DNA from: CAMLFJ01 sp035524955
GTDB taxonomy: Bacteria; Methylomirabilota; Methylomirabilia; Rokubacteriales; CSP1-6
Direction: 5' to 3'
DNA length: 64,000 nt
Assembly (NCBI GenBank): GCA_035524955.1
Contig: DATLFG010000041.1
Location: 1 to 64,000 of the forward strand
Positions 1-7,419 of the stretch are shown piece by piece. Positions within the stretch are counted from its first letter, which is position 1. Every line of letters starts with the position of its first letter. The translations under genes were made by a program, and so were the position numbers. The notes under the pieces are model-generated. The model ran no database searches. It saw only the letters and a program-made list of their open reading frames with translations, and was not told the origin of the DNA.

Positions 1-1
1 C

Positions 2-1267
2 CTAGCCGCCAACCGCCACCCCCCGCCGCTTCCCGGGGGCCCCACCCGCGCCGCCGCTCGTGCGCGCCTCCCAGGCGGCCGCCGCCTTGTCCGCCTTCGC
101 GAAGTCCGCCTCGCTGAACCCGTAGAGGTGCGCCCCGCCCATCAGGATCTGCGCGGCGGTCTCGCGCGAGCAGCTCTTGAGGACGTTCTCCGATACGTTG
201 GGGAAGTTGGAGTCGAAGTGCGGGTAGTCGGTGGAGACGCACATCCGGTCGGCGCCGATCAGCCCGGCCGTCGCCTCGATCTCCGGCTCGCTGCCCTCCA
301 CCGCGGCCCAGCAGTTGCGCCGGAAGTACTCCTTCGGGGTCAGGGTGAGGTAGGGCGCGTGGGTGTCGCGGTACTGCGGGTAGTCCCACTCGATCCGCGA
401 CAGGAGTCCCGGCACCCACGAGTTCTGCGCTTCCAGGAAGCCGACCCGCAGCTTCGGATGGAACTCGAACACCCCGCCGATGATCATGGCGATCAGGGCC
501 TGCTGCATCTCGATCCAGTGGCTGGCCACGTGCCGGTAGAACCGATTCTCGCCGTAGAGCACGTTCATGTTCGAGTACCAGGCCCCGGTCCCCTCGTGGA
601 AGCCCCAGGTGACGTCGAGCGCCTCGTGCAGGTCGTAGAGCGGATCCCAGTAGTTCGAGTGCCAGTAGTGGCCGTTGACCAGGTTCGGGCGGATGAAGGA
701 GCCGACCGCGCCCAGCTCGCGCACGCACCGATGCAGCTCGCGACACGCCAGGTGCACGTCGTGGACCGGCAGCATCGCCACGAACCTGAGCCGCTCGGGG
801 CTGTGCCGGCAGAACTCGTGGATCCAGTTGTTGTAGGCCTGGCAGAGGGCCAGCGAGAGCTGCGGGTCCATGTTGTCGCGGGCGAGCAGGCTCAGCCCGG
901 TCGTCGGGTAGAGGACCGCGATGTCCACGCCCTCGATCGCCATCCCCATCACCTGCGCCTCGGGGTCGTAGTTCCGCTCGATCGCGAAGTCGAGCCGGTT
1001 CGTTCCCTGCAGGCGCGAGCCGGAGAGCGGCTGCGTGCTGTGCGCGCTCGCGGCCCCGCCGCGGCTGCGCTTGCGGTACTGCTGCATCTCGGCGTCCATC
1101 GTGGTCGGCAGCCCGTCGATCACGATCGTGCCGCGCTTGGGCCGGCCGTCGGCCCCGACCGGGAGGAGCACCCGGTCGCGGAACTTCGGATCCAGGTACC
1201 GCTCGAAGAGGTCGGGCGGCTCCATGATGTGCATGTCGGAATCGACGAAGCGCAGATTGTCTTTCAT
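2..1267 (-). CDS. Amidohydrolase family 2 (ACMSD-like) metal-dependent hydrolase/decarboxylase
   Basis: A complete 421-residue protein of the amidohydrolase-2 superfamily (TIM-barrel enzymes that hydrolyse or decarboxylate small carboxylic substrates). Visible metal-site residues are D11-M-H13 in SDMHIMEP near the N terminus, a candidate histidine in WGFHEGTG in the middle, and the late aspartate in STDYPHFDS (about residue 347). The C-terminal 30 residues are Gly/Ala-rich and look dispensable. The stop codon lies at the window edge, so the gene is complete. It is the last gene of a minus-strand group with the cupin-like gene (20 bases upstream) and the alpha/beta hydrolase. A second member of the same superfamily lies at 48413-49555. 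The substrate cannot be told from sequence. Confidence 0.88.
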   Translation of the reverse strand: MKDNLRFVDSDMHIMEPPDLFERYLDPKFRDRVLLPVGADGRPKRGTIVIDGLPTTMDAEMQQYRKRSRGGAASAHSTQPLSGSRLQGTNRLDFAIERNYDPEAQVMGMAIEGVDIAVLYPTTGLSLLARDNMDPQLSLALCQAYNNWIHEFCRHSPERLRFVAMLPVHDVHLACRELHRCVRELGAVGSFIRPNLVNGHYWHSNYWDPLYDLHEALDVTWGFHEGTGAWYSNMNVLYGENRFYRHVASHWIEMQQALIAMIIGGVFEFHPKLRVGFLEAQNSWVPGLLSRIEWDYPQYRDTHAPYLTLTPKEYFRRNCWAAVEGSEPEIEATAGLIGADRMCVSTDYPHFDSNFPNVSENVLKSCSRETAAQILMGGAHLYGFSEADFAKADKAAAAWEARTSGGAGGAPGKRRGVAVGG

Positions 1268-1287
1268 CGGTCGGGTCTCCTGTTCCC

Positions 1288-1788
1288 TCAGACCTTGTCG
1301 TAGGCCAGCCGCTTGACCTTGTCCATGTTGGTGCCCTCGATGCGGATGAGGCGGGTCGGCCCGTCCCGGCGCGGGGAGTGCAGATCCCCCTCGTTGTAGA
1401 CGTGAGCCGTCCCGGGCTTCAGGGGATAGCTCCGGACGTGCCGCACCTTCCCGGGCTTCGTCTCGCTCGCCGGCTCGACGAGGGCCCAGTCGTTCATGAC
1501 CGTCTCGCCGCGCGCCTGGCCGTAGATGGCCCAGGTCGGCCCGTGATCGTGGGGGTTGCTCTCGCGCGCGCCCTTGTAGACGTGGGCGAGGATGCAGAAG
1601 CCGAGCTGCGGATCCTCGAAGAGGATCTTGCGCTCGGGCACGTCGTCCCCCAGGTGCCGGGCGACGAACACGTCGTCCTTCAGAACCTCCTCCACCAGCG
1701 CCCGGACCTTCTCGCGCCCGGCGGGGCCGGGCGCCGCCGCGAGGATGTCGTGCATCTTGGCCGCCAGCTGCTCGAGGGTGTGGCCCAT
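1288..1788 (-). CDS. Small cupin-like double-stranded beta-helix protein (cysteine-dioxygenase-like)
   Basis: A 166-residue protein with an all-helical start (about residues 1-45) followed by a beta-rich region. A cupin-like metal site is suggested by NPHDHGPTWAIYG and the later GTAHVYNEGDLHSP, giving H-x-H followed by a distal His. The layout resembles the predicted metal-dependent enzymes related to cysteine or 3-mercaptopropionate dioxygenases; this is a family-level inference. It sits between an alpha/beta hydrolase (15 bases away) and an amidohydrolase in one minus-strand operon, so a shared catabolic role is likely. A good ribosome site (AAGGAG) precedes the ATG. The reaction is unknown. 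Confidence 0.75.
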   Translation of the reverse strand: MGHTLEQLAAKMHDILAAAPGPAGREKVRALVEEVLKDDVFVARHLGDDVPERKILFEDPQLGFCILAHVYKGARESNPHDHGPTWAIYGQARGETVMNDWALVEPASETKPGKVRHVRSYPLKPGTAHVYNEGDLHSPRRDGPTRLIRIEGTNMDKVKRLAYDKV

Positions 1789-1803
1789 GGAGGTCTCCTT
1801 CGG

Positions 1804-2760
1804 CTAGAGGGACGTGAGGAACGCGATCATGGCGTCGTTGACTTCCTTCGGGCGCTCCTGCTGCGTCCAGTGCCCGCAGCCGGGGAGCATGACCGTGGCG
1901 CGGAGCTCAGGGACGAACTTCTTCAAGCTCGGCACGAGCTGGTCCATACCCGGAAAGGAGATTACCAGATCCCGATCTCCCACCACGTACAGGGCCGGCA
2001 CGGTGACGCGCGCCTTGGCGTAGGGCGCCAGGAGCTCCCAGTTGCGGTCGATATTGCGGTACCAGTTGAGCCCCCCGCGAAAGCCGGCGCGGGAGAACTC
2101 CCCGGCGAAGAAGTCGATGTCGGCCTCGGTGAGCCACGGCGGCAGGACCGCCGGGTCCGTGGTGTGGGTGAGAAAGCCGCCGGCTCTGGGCACCATGAAC
2201 AGGCCGCTCCCGTGGCCTTCTCCGGATCCCGAGAAGGCGAGCCGGCGCATGGTGGCGCGGACGTCGCGGCCCAGCTCCGCCTCCGCCACCCCCGGGGCCT
2301 GGAAGTAGAGCTGGTAGAAGATCGCGTCGGCGGTCTGCGGCATCACGGTGGACGGCCGGGCCGAGCCGCGCGGGCGGAACGGCACGCTGAGCCCCATCAC
2401 CGCGCGGAAGCGGTCGGGGCGCAGGAGCGCGGCGTGCCAGGCGACGGGGGCGCCCCAGTCGTGGCCCGCGATCGCCGCGGGCCCGCCGCCCAGCGCGTCG
2501 ACCAGCCCCACCATGTCGCCCACCAGGTGGAGCAGCGTGTACTGGTCGATCTCGGCCGGCTGGTCGGTGCCCCCGTAGCCCCGCATGTCCGGGGCCACCG
2601 CGTGGAAGCCCGCGTCCGCGAGCGCCGCGAGCTGGTGACGCCAGGAGTACCAGGACTCCGGGAAGCCGTGGCAGAGGAGCACGAGCGGCCCCTCGCCCTG
2701 CTCGGCCACGTGCATGCGGATGCCGTTCGTCTCCACCGTCCGGTGCCGCACGTCGCCCAT
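1804..2760 (-). CDS. Alpha/beta hydrolase, epoxide hydrolase-like
   Basis: A 318-residue alpha/beta-hydrolase fold protein. The oxyanion-hole motif HGFPESWYSWR (residues 31-41) and the nucleophile elbow GHDWG with Asp101 are the pattern of soluble epoxide hydrolases and haloalkane dehalogenases, where Asp rather than Ser attacks. The catalytic His is probably His297 in GCGHWTQQE. A cap domain fills roughly residues 130-240. It is the first gene of the minus-strand operon ending in the amidohydrolase, and its start is only 39 bases from the divergent selenoprotein candidate. The length is normal for epoxide hydrolases. A fluoroacetate dehalogenase-like role cannot be excluded. Confidence 0.85.
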   Translation of the reverse strand: MGDVRHRTVETNGIRMHVAEQGEGPLVLLCHGFPESWYSWRHQLAALADAGFHAVAPDMRGYGGTDQPAEIDQYTLLHLVGDMVGLVDALGGGPAAIAGHDWGAPVAWHAALLRPDRFRAVMGLSVPFRPRGSARPSTVMPQTADAIFYQLYFQAPGVAEAELGRDVRATMRRLAFSGSGEGHGSGLFMVPRAGGFLTHTTDPAVLPPWLTEADIDFFAGEFSRAGFRGGLNWYRNIDRNWELLAPYAKARVTVPALYVVGDRDLVISFPGMDQLVPSLKKFVPELRATVMLPGCGHWTQQERPKEVNDAMIAFLTSL

Positions 2761-2783
2761 CGCCCCCTCCGCGGGCCCTATTG

Positions 2784-2789
2784 TATACT
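2784..2789 (+). promoter_or_regulatory. Candidate -10 box just upstream of the CMD selenoprotein gene
   Basis: TATACT, a five-of-six match to the sigma-70 -10 consensus, lies 10 bases before the ATG at 2800 in the short divergent gap. No ribosome-binding site is visible between them, so transcription would begin at or within a few bases of the start codon (leaderless). No clear -35 box is seen. Confidence 0.4.
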
Positions 2790-2799
2790 CCGTTCACTC

Positions 2800-3339
2800 A
2801 TGCCCAGGGTGCGCGAAATCGAGGACGATGGCGGCGACCCCATCCTGAAGGACGTGTTCGCCAAGGAGCGGGAGATCTTCGGCGGGCTGCTGAATCCCAC
2901 CAAGGTCTTCGCGCACTGCCCGCCCATCATGAAGGCGGCCAAGCAGCTCGGCGCCTCCATCGAGAAGTCCGGACGACTGCCCGCCGCGCTGCTGCCCCTG
3001 ATCTACCTCCGCGTCGCCCTGATCAACGGCTGTCCCTTCTGAATCGACATCAATGCATCCCGTGGGATGCAGGCGGGAGCGGACGAGGACAAGGTGCGGG
3101 AGATCCCGACCTGGCGGGAGAGCCGGCGCTTCTCGGACGCCGAGCGCGTGGCGCTGGAGTACGCGGAGGCCATGACCATCACCGGCCGGCGGGTCAGTGA
3201 CGAGCTGTTCGCGCGGCTTCGGGCCTGCTACGACGAGGCCCAGATCGTCGAGCTCACCGCCGCGGTGGCGCTCGAGAACTTCCGCAGCAAGTTCAACGTG
3301 CCCCTCGGCGTCGCGGCCCAGGGCTTCTGCGTGCTATGA
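2800..3339 (+). CDS. AhpD/carboxymuconolactone-decarboxylase-like protein with in-frame TGA (candidate selenoprotein, CPFU motif)
   Basis: Read through one in-frame TGA (3040-3042) this is a 179-residue AhpD/CMD-fold protein. The half before the TGA ends INGCPF and the half after begins IDINASRGMQAG. In the family this is the redox motif C-x-x-C, so the TGA sits exactly on the second cysteine (residue 81), giving Cys78-Pro-Phe-Sec81. Both halves are family-like and in the same frame, and the protein continues to its natural end. A perfect 7-bp hairpin begins 11 bases after the TGA (see 3054-3071). AhpD/CMD proteins act as thiol peroxidase partners or gamma-carboxymuconolactone decarboxylases; Cys-to-Sec members have been predicted in bacteria. 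The gene overlaps the next by ATGA. The alternative is a nonsense mutation or base error in a CPFC gene. Confidence 0.75.
3054..3071 (+). promoter_or_regulatory. Candidate bacterial SECIS hairpin
   Basis: TGCATCC-CGTG-GGATGCA forms a perfect 7-bp stem with a four-base loop, inside the coding sequence. It starts 11 bases after the TGA at 3040-3042, the spacing known for the upper stem-loop of the E. coli fdhF SECIS. The loop carries a G at its second position, as bacterial SECIS models require. The hairpin covers codons for the conserved stretch N-A-S-R-G-M-Q, so protein constraint contributes to the sequence, but a perfect stem is not required by it. Confidence 0.65.
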
Positions 3340-4091
3340 GCCCGCGCAAGCGCATCGGCGTGATGGTGCCCTCCACGAACACCACGTGCGAGGCCGACTT
3401 CCAGCTCACCGTCCCGCGCGAGGTCACCATCCACGGCCAGCGCCTGTGGATGACCAACGAGGGCACCGGCGACGACGCGTACGTGCGCATGAACGGCGAG
3501 ATCGAGAGCGGGGCCCGCTACCTGGCCACCGCCCACGTGGACGTCGTGGTCTACGGGTGCACCACCGGCAGCTTCTACAAGGGGCCGGGCTGGGACATCG
3601 AGATGCTCGAGCTGATCCGGCGCGAGGCGCGGGTGCCCGCGGTGGCCACCAGCCCCTCGGTGGTGGAGGCGCTCCGCTTCTTCGGGGCCCGGCGCCTCTC
3701 GGTGGCCACGCCGTATCCCGAGTGGAACAACCGGCGGCTGCGCGCCTACCTCGAGGCCCAGGGCTTCGAGGTGCTGAACGTGGACGGCGAGCCGCGCGCC
3801 GCCGCCTCCGGTAACCAGGGCATCAACGATCAGGATCCGGACGAAGTGGCGGAGTTTGCGGCGCGGGTCTGCCGGCCCGAGGCGGATGCCCTGCTCTGCT
3901 CCTGCACCGCGTGGCGGTCGGTCGAGGCCATCGCGGCCATCGAGGCGCGCACCGGCAAGCCCGCGGTGAGCTCCAACCAGTCCACGATATGGACCGCGCT
4001 CCGCGCCCTCGGTATCACCCGCCCGATCACCGGCTTCGGCCGGCTGCTGGAGAACCTGACTCCGGCGCGTCCCGCCCCCGCCGCCCGCTAG
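3336..4091 (+). CDS. Maleate cis-trans isomerase / arylmalonate decarboxylase-like (Asp/Glu racemase superfamily)
   Basis: A 251-residue member of the Asp/Glu racemase superfamily. The N terminus (RIGVMVPSTNTTCEADF) and the two cysteine motifs VVYGCTTGSF (Cys75) and LLCSCTAW (Cys190) match maleate isomerases, where the two Cys act in acid-base/nucleophilic catalysis on a dicarboxylate. The start overlaps the stop of the selenoprotein candidate by ATGA, so the two are translationally coupled. A related gene without the cysteines lies at 19060-19791. The superfamily also includes hydantoin racemases and arylmalonate decarboxylases, so the precise substrate is open. Confidence 0.85.
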   Translation: MSPRKRIGVMVPSTNTTCEADFQLTVPREVTIHGQRLWMTNEGTGDDAYVRMNGEIESGARYLATAHVDVVVYGCTTGSFYKGPGWDIEMLELIRREARVPAVATSPSVVEALRFFGARRLSVATPYPEWNNRRLRAYLEAQGFEVLNVDGEPRAAASGNQGINDQDPDEVAEFAARVCRPEADALLCSCTAWRSVEAIAAIEARTGKPAVSSNQSTIWTALRALGITRPITGFGRLLENLTPARPAPAAR

Positions 4092-4142
4092 TCATCGCCC
4101 CGCCGCGCGGAAATCGGTCCCCTTCGAGCGAGCCCGATCGGC

Positions 4143-4167
4143 TATACTGGAGCCGTCTTCACTGAAG
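4143..4167 (+). promoter_or_regulatory. Candidate promoter -10 box plus 11-bp palindrome
   Basis: TATACT at 4143-4148 is followed by the palindrome CTTCACTGAAG at 4157-4167, where a transcript would start. The same palindrome recurs at 4488-4498 before the next small gene. It could be an operator or the base of a leader structure. This is a pattern observation only. Confidence 0.35.
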
Positions 4168-4263
4168 ATACTGGTAGGCCCTCGCGACCCTGCCATCCTC
4201 CAGCGCCCTCGCTCGCAACGCACCGCTGCCGCGCTGCTGATGTCGCCCGCAGAGGAGTCCCCC

Positions 4264-4479
4264 GTGAGTCGCATGCCCTCGAAGACCTTCACCTGCGGCG
4301 TGGTATCCGAGACCGTCTCCATCGCGTTGCGGCGGCGCAACTCCATGGCCGGCCGCGGCAAGCTGTTCGTCGCGTGCAGCGAGAAGGACTGCCAGTACAT
4401 CGACGAGAACGAGCCGCCCTGCCCGCTCACGCTCGCGCTCTTCAACGACGAGATCAACCAGCGGATGATCGCCGAGTAG
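4264..4479 (+). CDS. Small four-cysteine protein of unknown function
   Basis: I do not recognise this protein. From the GTG start it is 71 residues; the GTG is preceded at good spacing by AGAGGAG, which is why I prefer it to the ATG at 4240 or the ATG at 4273. It has cysteines at about positions 11, 38, 43 and 53 (TFTCG, VACSEKDCQY, EPPCPL), compatible with a small zinc-binding fold, and a basic centre (RRRNS). It is followed by a second small gene 33 bases downstream, and both are preceded by the same CTTCACTGAAG palindrome. The two are probably one unit of unknown role. Confidence 0.6.
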   Translation: MSRMPSKTFTCGVVSETVSIALRRRNSMAGRGKLFVACSEKDCQYIDENEPPCPLTLALFNDEINQRMIAE

Positions 4480-4487
4480 CCGACCCC

Positions 4488-4498
4488 CTTCACTGAAG
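4488..4498 (+). repeat. Second copy of the CTTCACTGAAG palindrome
   Basis: An exact copy of the 11-base palindrome at 4157-4167, placed 14 bases before the ATG of the next small gene. Being palindromic it has no strand. It may be a regulator site, or a small hairpin at the ribosome-binding region. Confidence 0.35.
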
Positions 4499-4512
4499 TC
4501 AGGGAGCCCGAC

Positions 4513-4716
4513 ATGGATGCCGCCAACCCGACGAAACCGGTCCCGCTGATCAAGCCCGCGCGATGCGCCTCTCCCATCGAGGTCGATCCGAGCGATCTGG
4601 AAGTTCCCGCCGCCACCGTCAAGACCTGGATCAACCACCTCCGGGCGCACGGCTGGACCGATCACGATCTCGACATCCACTGGATCAGTCGCGCGCGCAG
4701 CGGGGTGATCCGCTAG
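4513..4716 (+). CDS. Small hypothetical protein
   Basis: A 67-residue protein with no family that I recognise. AGGGAG lies nine bases before the ATG. The N-terminal 30 residues are Pro/Lys-rich, then a predicted helical stretch with Trp and His (TWINHLRAHGWTDHDLDIHW) and a basic tail. Composition and codon use resemble neighbouring genes, and it follows the four-cysteine small gene closely. The reading frame and ribosome site argue that it is real; the function is unknown. Confidence 0.5.
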   Translation: MDAANPTKPVPLIKPARCASPIEVDPSDLEVPAATVKTWINHLRAHGWTDHDLDIHWISRARSGVIR

Positions 4717-4726
4717 GCCCGGGCGG

Positions 4727-5023
4727 TCAGCGGGGCGGCGCCACTCCGAGGCACGAGACCTTCTTCCTCGCGCACAGGGCGCACGCGCTGGCCGGCACCA
4801 GCGTGATCGCCGGGCCCGGATCGGCGAAGATCTCGTCCATCACCATCGTGACGTCCGGCTTCGTATAGCTCCGGTCCAGGTTCTCCTTCGTCAGCTTGAC
4901 GAGGCAGCGCGCGCAGAGGAACCGGCCGCGGAACTCGCCGTGCAGCAGGCTGGCCACGACGCGCCGGACGAAATCGCCGACCGTGTAGACCGTGGTGGAG
5001 GACGAGGGCCGGAGGGCGCTCAC
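4727..5023 (-). CDS. Small zinc-ribbon-like hypothetical protein
   Basis: A 98-residue protein starting with GTG. It contains FLCARCLVKLT and, near the C terminus, ACALCARKKVSCLG, that is two C-x-x-C knuckles typical of a zinc ribbon, with an acidic helical linker between. I do not recognise the family. The GTG overlaps the stop codon of the upstream 47-residue gene (GTGA), so the pair is translationally coupled. It is convergent with the two small plus-strand genes. A role in metal or nucleic-acid binding is possible but is inference. Confidence 0.6.
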   Translation of the reverse strand: MSALRPSSSTTVYTVGDFVRRVVASLLHGEFRGRFLCARCLVKLTKENLDRSYTKPDVTMVMDEIFADPGPAITLVPASACALCARKKVSCLGVAPPR

Positions 5024-5163
5024 CTCTTACCGGGCCGGACCTTCCGGCTCTGGAGCGCGAGGAGGCGGTCCCGGGCCGTGGCGCACAGGGTCACGAGGTG
5101 GGCGCCGAAGCCGGTCACCCCGGTGGCGAGGAGCGAGAAGACTCCCGGTGGCTTCTTCTTCAT
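5020..5163 (-). CDS. 47-residue single-span membrane protein (small ORF)
   Basis: A short gene starting at an ATG with a good ribosome site (AAGGGAG) five bases upstream. The sequence starts MKKKPPGVFSLLATGV and continues with a hydrophobic stretch of about 20 residues, then a basic tail ending SRKVRPGKR. This suggests one membrane segment. The stop overlaps the GTG start of the zinc-ribbon gene by four bases, which supports real translation. Function unknown. Confidence 0.5.
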   Translation of the reverse strand: MKKKPPGVFSLLATGVTGFGAHLVTLCATARDRLLALQSRKVRPGKR

Positions 5164-5263
5164 GGGGCTCCCTTCGAGACGGGACGTTCTACCGTTGGAG
5201 ACGGGATCGAGGTCGAGCCAGATGCCGGTGAGCCGCGCGGGCCCAGAGGAAGGCTCTACAACA

Positions 5264-5279
5264 GTAACACGTCTGTTAC
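5264..5279. promoter_or_regulatory. Palindrome GTAACA-CGTC-TGTTAC, operator-like
   Basis: A perfect 6-bp inverted repeat with a four-base centre. It lies 101 bases upstream of the 47-residue membrane protein gene and overlaps the TAA stop of the cupin gene. Its A/T-rich, operator-like form stands out in this GC-rich sequence and resembles sites bound by TetR-type regulators. No regulator gene is adjacent. A role in transcription termination is possible but it lacks a T-tract. Confidence 0.3.
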
Positions 5280-5566
5280 ACGTCCTTGAGCTCGATCTCG
5301 ATGAACGTGAACTCGAAGGCATTCGCGTTGCGGACGTCGTGCTCGACCCCGGCCTCGCGATAGTAGGGCTCGCCGGTCCGGAGCGCGCTGGTCGTCTCTC
5401 CCGCTGCGCTGGTGGCGGCCAGCGTGCCGGTGGTGAGCGGCACCACGACGTAGGCATACTCGTGGCGATGATGGCCGGTGCGCGCCCCGGGCGCGAAGCG
5501 CCACTCGGTGACCCGCACCCGGGCATTGTCGACCTTGACGGCGGGTACCGCGGCCGCGTCGCTCAT
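5276..5566 (-). CDS. Small single-domain cupin
   Basis: A 96-residue cupin. The motif GHHRHEYAYVVVPLTTG (about residues 31-47) is the first cupin motif with H-x-H and a following Glu, and GVEHDVRN (73-80) supplies the last histidine. Such small cupins usually bind one divalent metal and act as isomerases, dioxygenases or ligand-binding proteins. The ATG overlaps the stop of the ABC-F gene by ATGA, so it is the downstream partner in the same operon. A palindrome overlaps its stop codon. Confidence 0.75.
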   Translation of the reverse strand: MSDAAAVPAVKVDNARVRVTEWRFAPGARTGHHRHEYAYVVVPLTTGTLAATSAAGETTSALRTGEPYYREAGVEHDVRNANAFEFTFIEIELKDV

Positions 5567-7413
5567 CGCGTGTCTCCTTTGGCTTCGAGCTCCGCCCAGC
5601 GGGCGTAGAGCCGGTCCACTGCCGCGCGCGCGGCCTCCAGCGCCTCGAGGCGCGCCTGCAGGGCCACCGGATCCGACGCGATGCCGGGATCCTCCGCCGC
5701 CCGGCGGCAGGTGTCCACCGCGGTCTCCGCTTCCAGGATCGCCGCCTCCATCGCGTCGAACTCCCGCTGCTCCAGATACCCCAGCCTCTTGCCCCGCCCC
5801 CGCGCCCTCTCCCCCTCTCGCCTCTGGGGAGAGGGCAGGGTGAGGGGCGTGGTGGTGAGGGGCGTGGTGGTGAGGGAACCGCCGGGCTTTCGCCCACTGG
5901 CCAGCCGCGCCACCTCCCACTGCGCGTAGTCGGCGAACGTCTCCGCCCCCCCGCGGCCGTCCAGCGCCACGATACCGGTCGCCACGCGATCCAGCATGAA
6001 CCGGTCGTGGGTCACGAGCACCAGCCCCCCCTCGAACGCGATCAGGCTCTCCTCGAGCACGTCGAGCGTCGGGATGTCGAGATCGTTGGTCGGCTCGTCG
6101 AGGATCAGGAGATCGGCGGGCTCGCGCATCAGCCGCGCGATGTGGATGCGAGCCTGCTCGCCGCCGGAGAGCCGGCCCACCGACACCTCGAGCTGCTCGG
6201 GCGAGAACAGGAACCGCTTGGCCCAGGCCGCCACGTGCAGGGTCCGCCCCTCCCAGGTGACGTTGTCGCCCTCGGGGGCGAGCGCCCGCCGCAGCGACTG
6301 GGTGGGATCGAGCCCGGACCGCTGCTGCTCGAAGCGGACGATGCGCAGCCCGTCCGCGCGCTCGATCGTGCCCGCGTCGGGCGCCAGCGCGCCCGCCAGC
6401 ACGTCGAGCAAGGTGGTCTTGCCGCTGCCGTTCGGCCCCATGAGGCCGATGCGCGTACCGGGCGTGATGATGAGGTCGAGGCCCCGCACGAGCGTCCGAC
6501 CGCCGCGCGACTTCGTCACGCCCTGGGCGACGAGCAGCCGGCGCGATCGCCGGCCCGAGGCGGTGAAGTCGATCTCGGCCGAGCGGGTGACCGCCCGCGC
6601 GCGCGCGTCACCGAGCTCCTCGATCAGCCGGCCCGCCTCCTTGATGCGGCCCTTGGCCTTGGTGGAGCGGGCCTTGGCGCCCCGCCGCAGCCACTCGATC
6701 TCGCGGCGGACGGTATTGGCGAGCGACTCCTCGTAGGCCGCCTGTCCGCGCAGGAACTCGTCGCGCCGGGTGAGGAACTCGCTGTACCGACCCTCGGTCT
6801 CGAAGAGACCGCTCGGGTAGACGCGGTTGACCTCGAGCATGCGGGTGGCCACGTGCTCCAGGAAGTAGCGGTCGTGGCTCACCACGAGACAGGCCCGCGC
6901 CCCCCGCTCCGTGAGCAGACCCTCGAGCCAGAGGATGCCCTCCACGTCGAGGTGGTTCGTGGGCTCGTCCATCAGGAGGACGTCGGGCTCGCCCGCCAGC
7001 TCGCGCGCGATGGCCAGGCGCTTGCGCCAGCCCCCGGAGAGCGCGGCCACCTCGGCGCGCCCGTCGTCGAAGCCGGCGCGGCCCAGAACCAGCGCGATGC
7101 GGCCCGCGCGCTCGTACACGTCCATCGCCGGGAGCGCGGCGGTGAGGGCATCCTCGACGGTGCCCTCGGGCGGGAAGACGGGATCCTGCGGAACATAGCC
7201 CACGCGCACCCCACTGCGGAGCGAGCGCTGGCCGCGGTCGGGCGACTCGATCCCGGCGAGGATTCGGAGGAGGGTGGACTTGCCGGCGCCGTTGGGCCCG
7301 ACCAGCCCCACCTGGTCCCCTTCGAAGAGGCCGAACGACAGCCCCTCGAAGAGGGACCGGGGGCCGTGCGCCTTGCCCACCCCCTCACAGCTCAGAAGAA
7401 GCGAACGGGGCAC
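5563..7413 (-). CDS. ABC-F family ATPase (Uup/EttA type) with repeat-derived insertion
   Basis: A 616-residue soluble protein with two ABC ATPase domains and no membrane segments. Domain 1 has Walker A GPNGAGKST, signature LSGGWRKR and Walker B LLMDEPTNHLD; domain 2 has GPNGSGKTT, LSGGEQARIHIA and LLILDEPTNDLD. ABC-F proteins act at the ribosome or in DNA-related steps rather than in transport. The C terminus is a coiled-coil (about residues 545-610) as in Uup. Just before it is an unusual Thr/Pro/Leu-rich, then Arg/Gly-rich stretch (TTTPLTTTPLTLPSPQRREG) produced by the GA-rich repeat at 5797-5876, read in frame. Start is GTG, six bases after a tiny Lys-rich gene. Confidence 0.9.
   Translation of the reverse strand: MPRSLLLSCEGVGKAHGPRSLFEGLSFGLFEGDQVGLVGPNGAGKSTLLRILAGIESPDRGQRSLRSGVRVGYVPQDPVFPPEGTVEDALTAALPAMDVYERAGRIALVLGRAGFDDGRAEVAALSGGWRKRLAIARELAGEPDVLLMDEPTNHLDVEGILWLEGLLTERGARACLVVSHDRYFLEHVATRMLEVNRVYPSGLFETEGRYSEFLTRRDEFLRGQAAYEESLANTVRREIEWLRRGAKARSTKAKGRIKEAGRLIEELGDARARAVTRSAEIDFTASGRRSRRLLVAQGVTKSRGGRTLVRGLDLIITPGTRIGLMGPNGSGKTTLLDVLAGALAPDAGTIERADGLRIVRFEQQRSGLDPTQSLRRALAPEGDNVTWEGRTLHVAAWAKRFLFSPEQLEVSVGRLSGGEQARIHIARLMREPADLLILDEPTNDLDIPTLDVLEESLIAFEGGLVLVTHDRFMLDRVATGIVALDGRGGAETFADYAQWEVARLASGRKPGGSLTTTPLTTTPLTLPSPQRREGERARGRGKRLGYLEQREFDAMEAAILEAETAVDTCRRAAEDPGIASDPVALQARLEALEAARAAVDRLYARWAELEAKGDTR
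5797..5876. repeat. GA-rich hairpin repeat with 15-bp tandem units, inside the ABC-F gene
   Basis: CCCTCTCCCC (5805-5814) faces GGGGAGAGGG (5826-5835) as an inverted repeat, followed by GCAGGGTGAGGGG and then a 15-bp unit GGTGAGGGGCGTGGT repeated about 2.5 times. The same architecture occurs at 13355-13516, and hairpin portions at 20668-20706 and 46331-46422. It keeps the ABC-F frame open and encodes a repeated TTPLT peptide. Confidence 0.75.
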
Positions 7414-7419
7414 GCGCGG

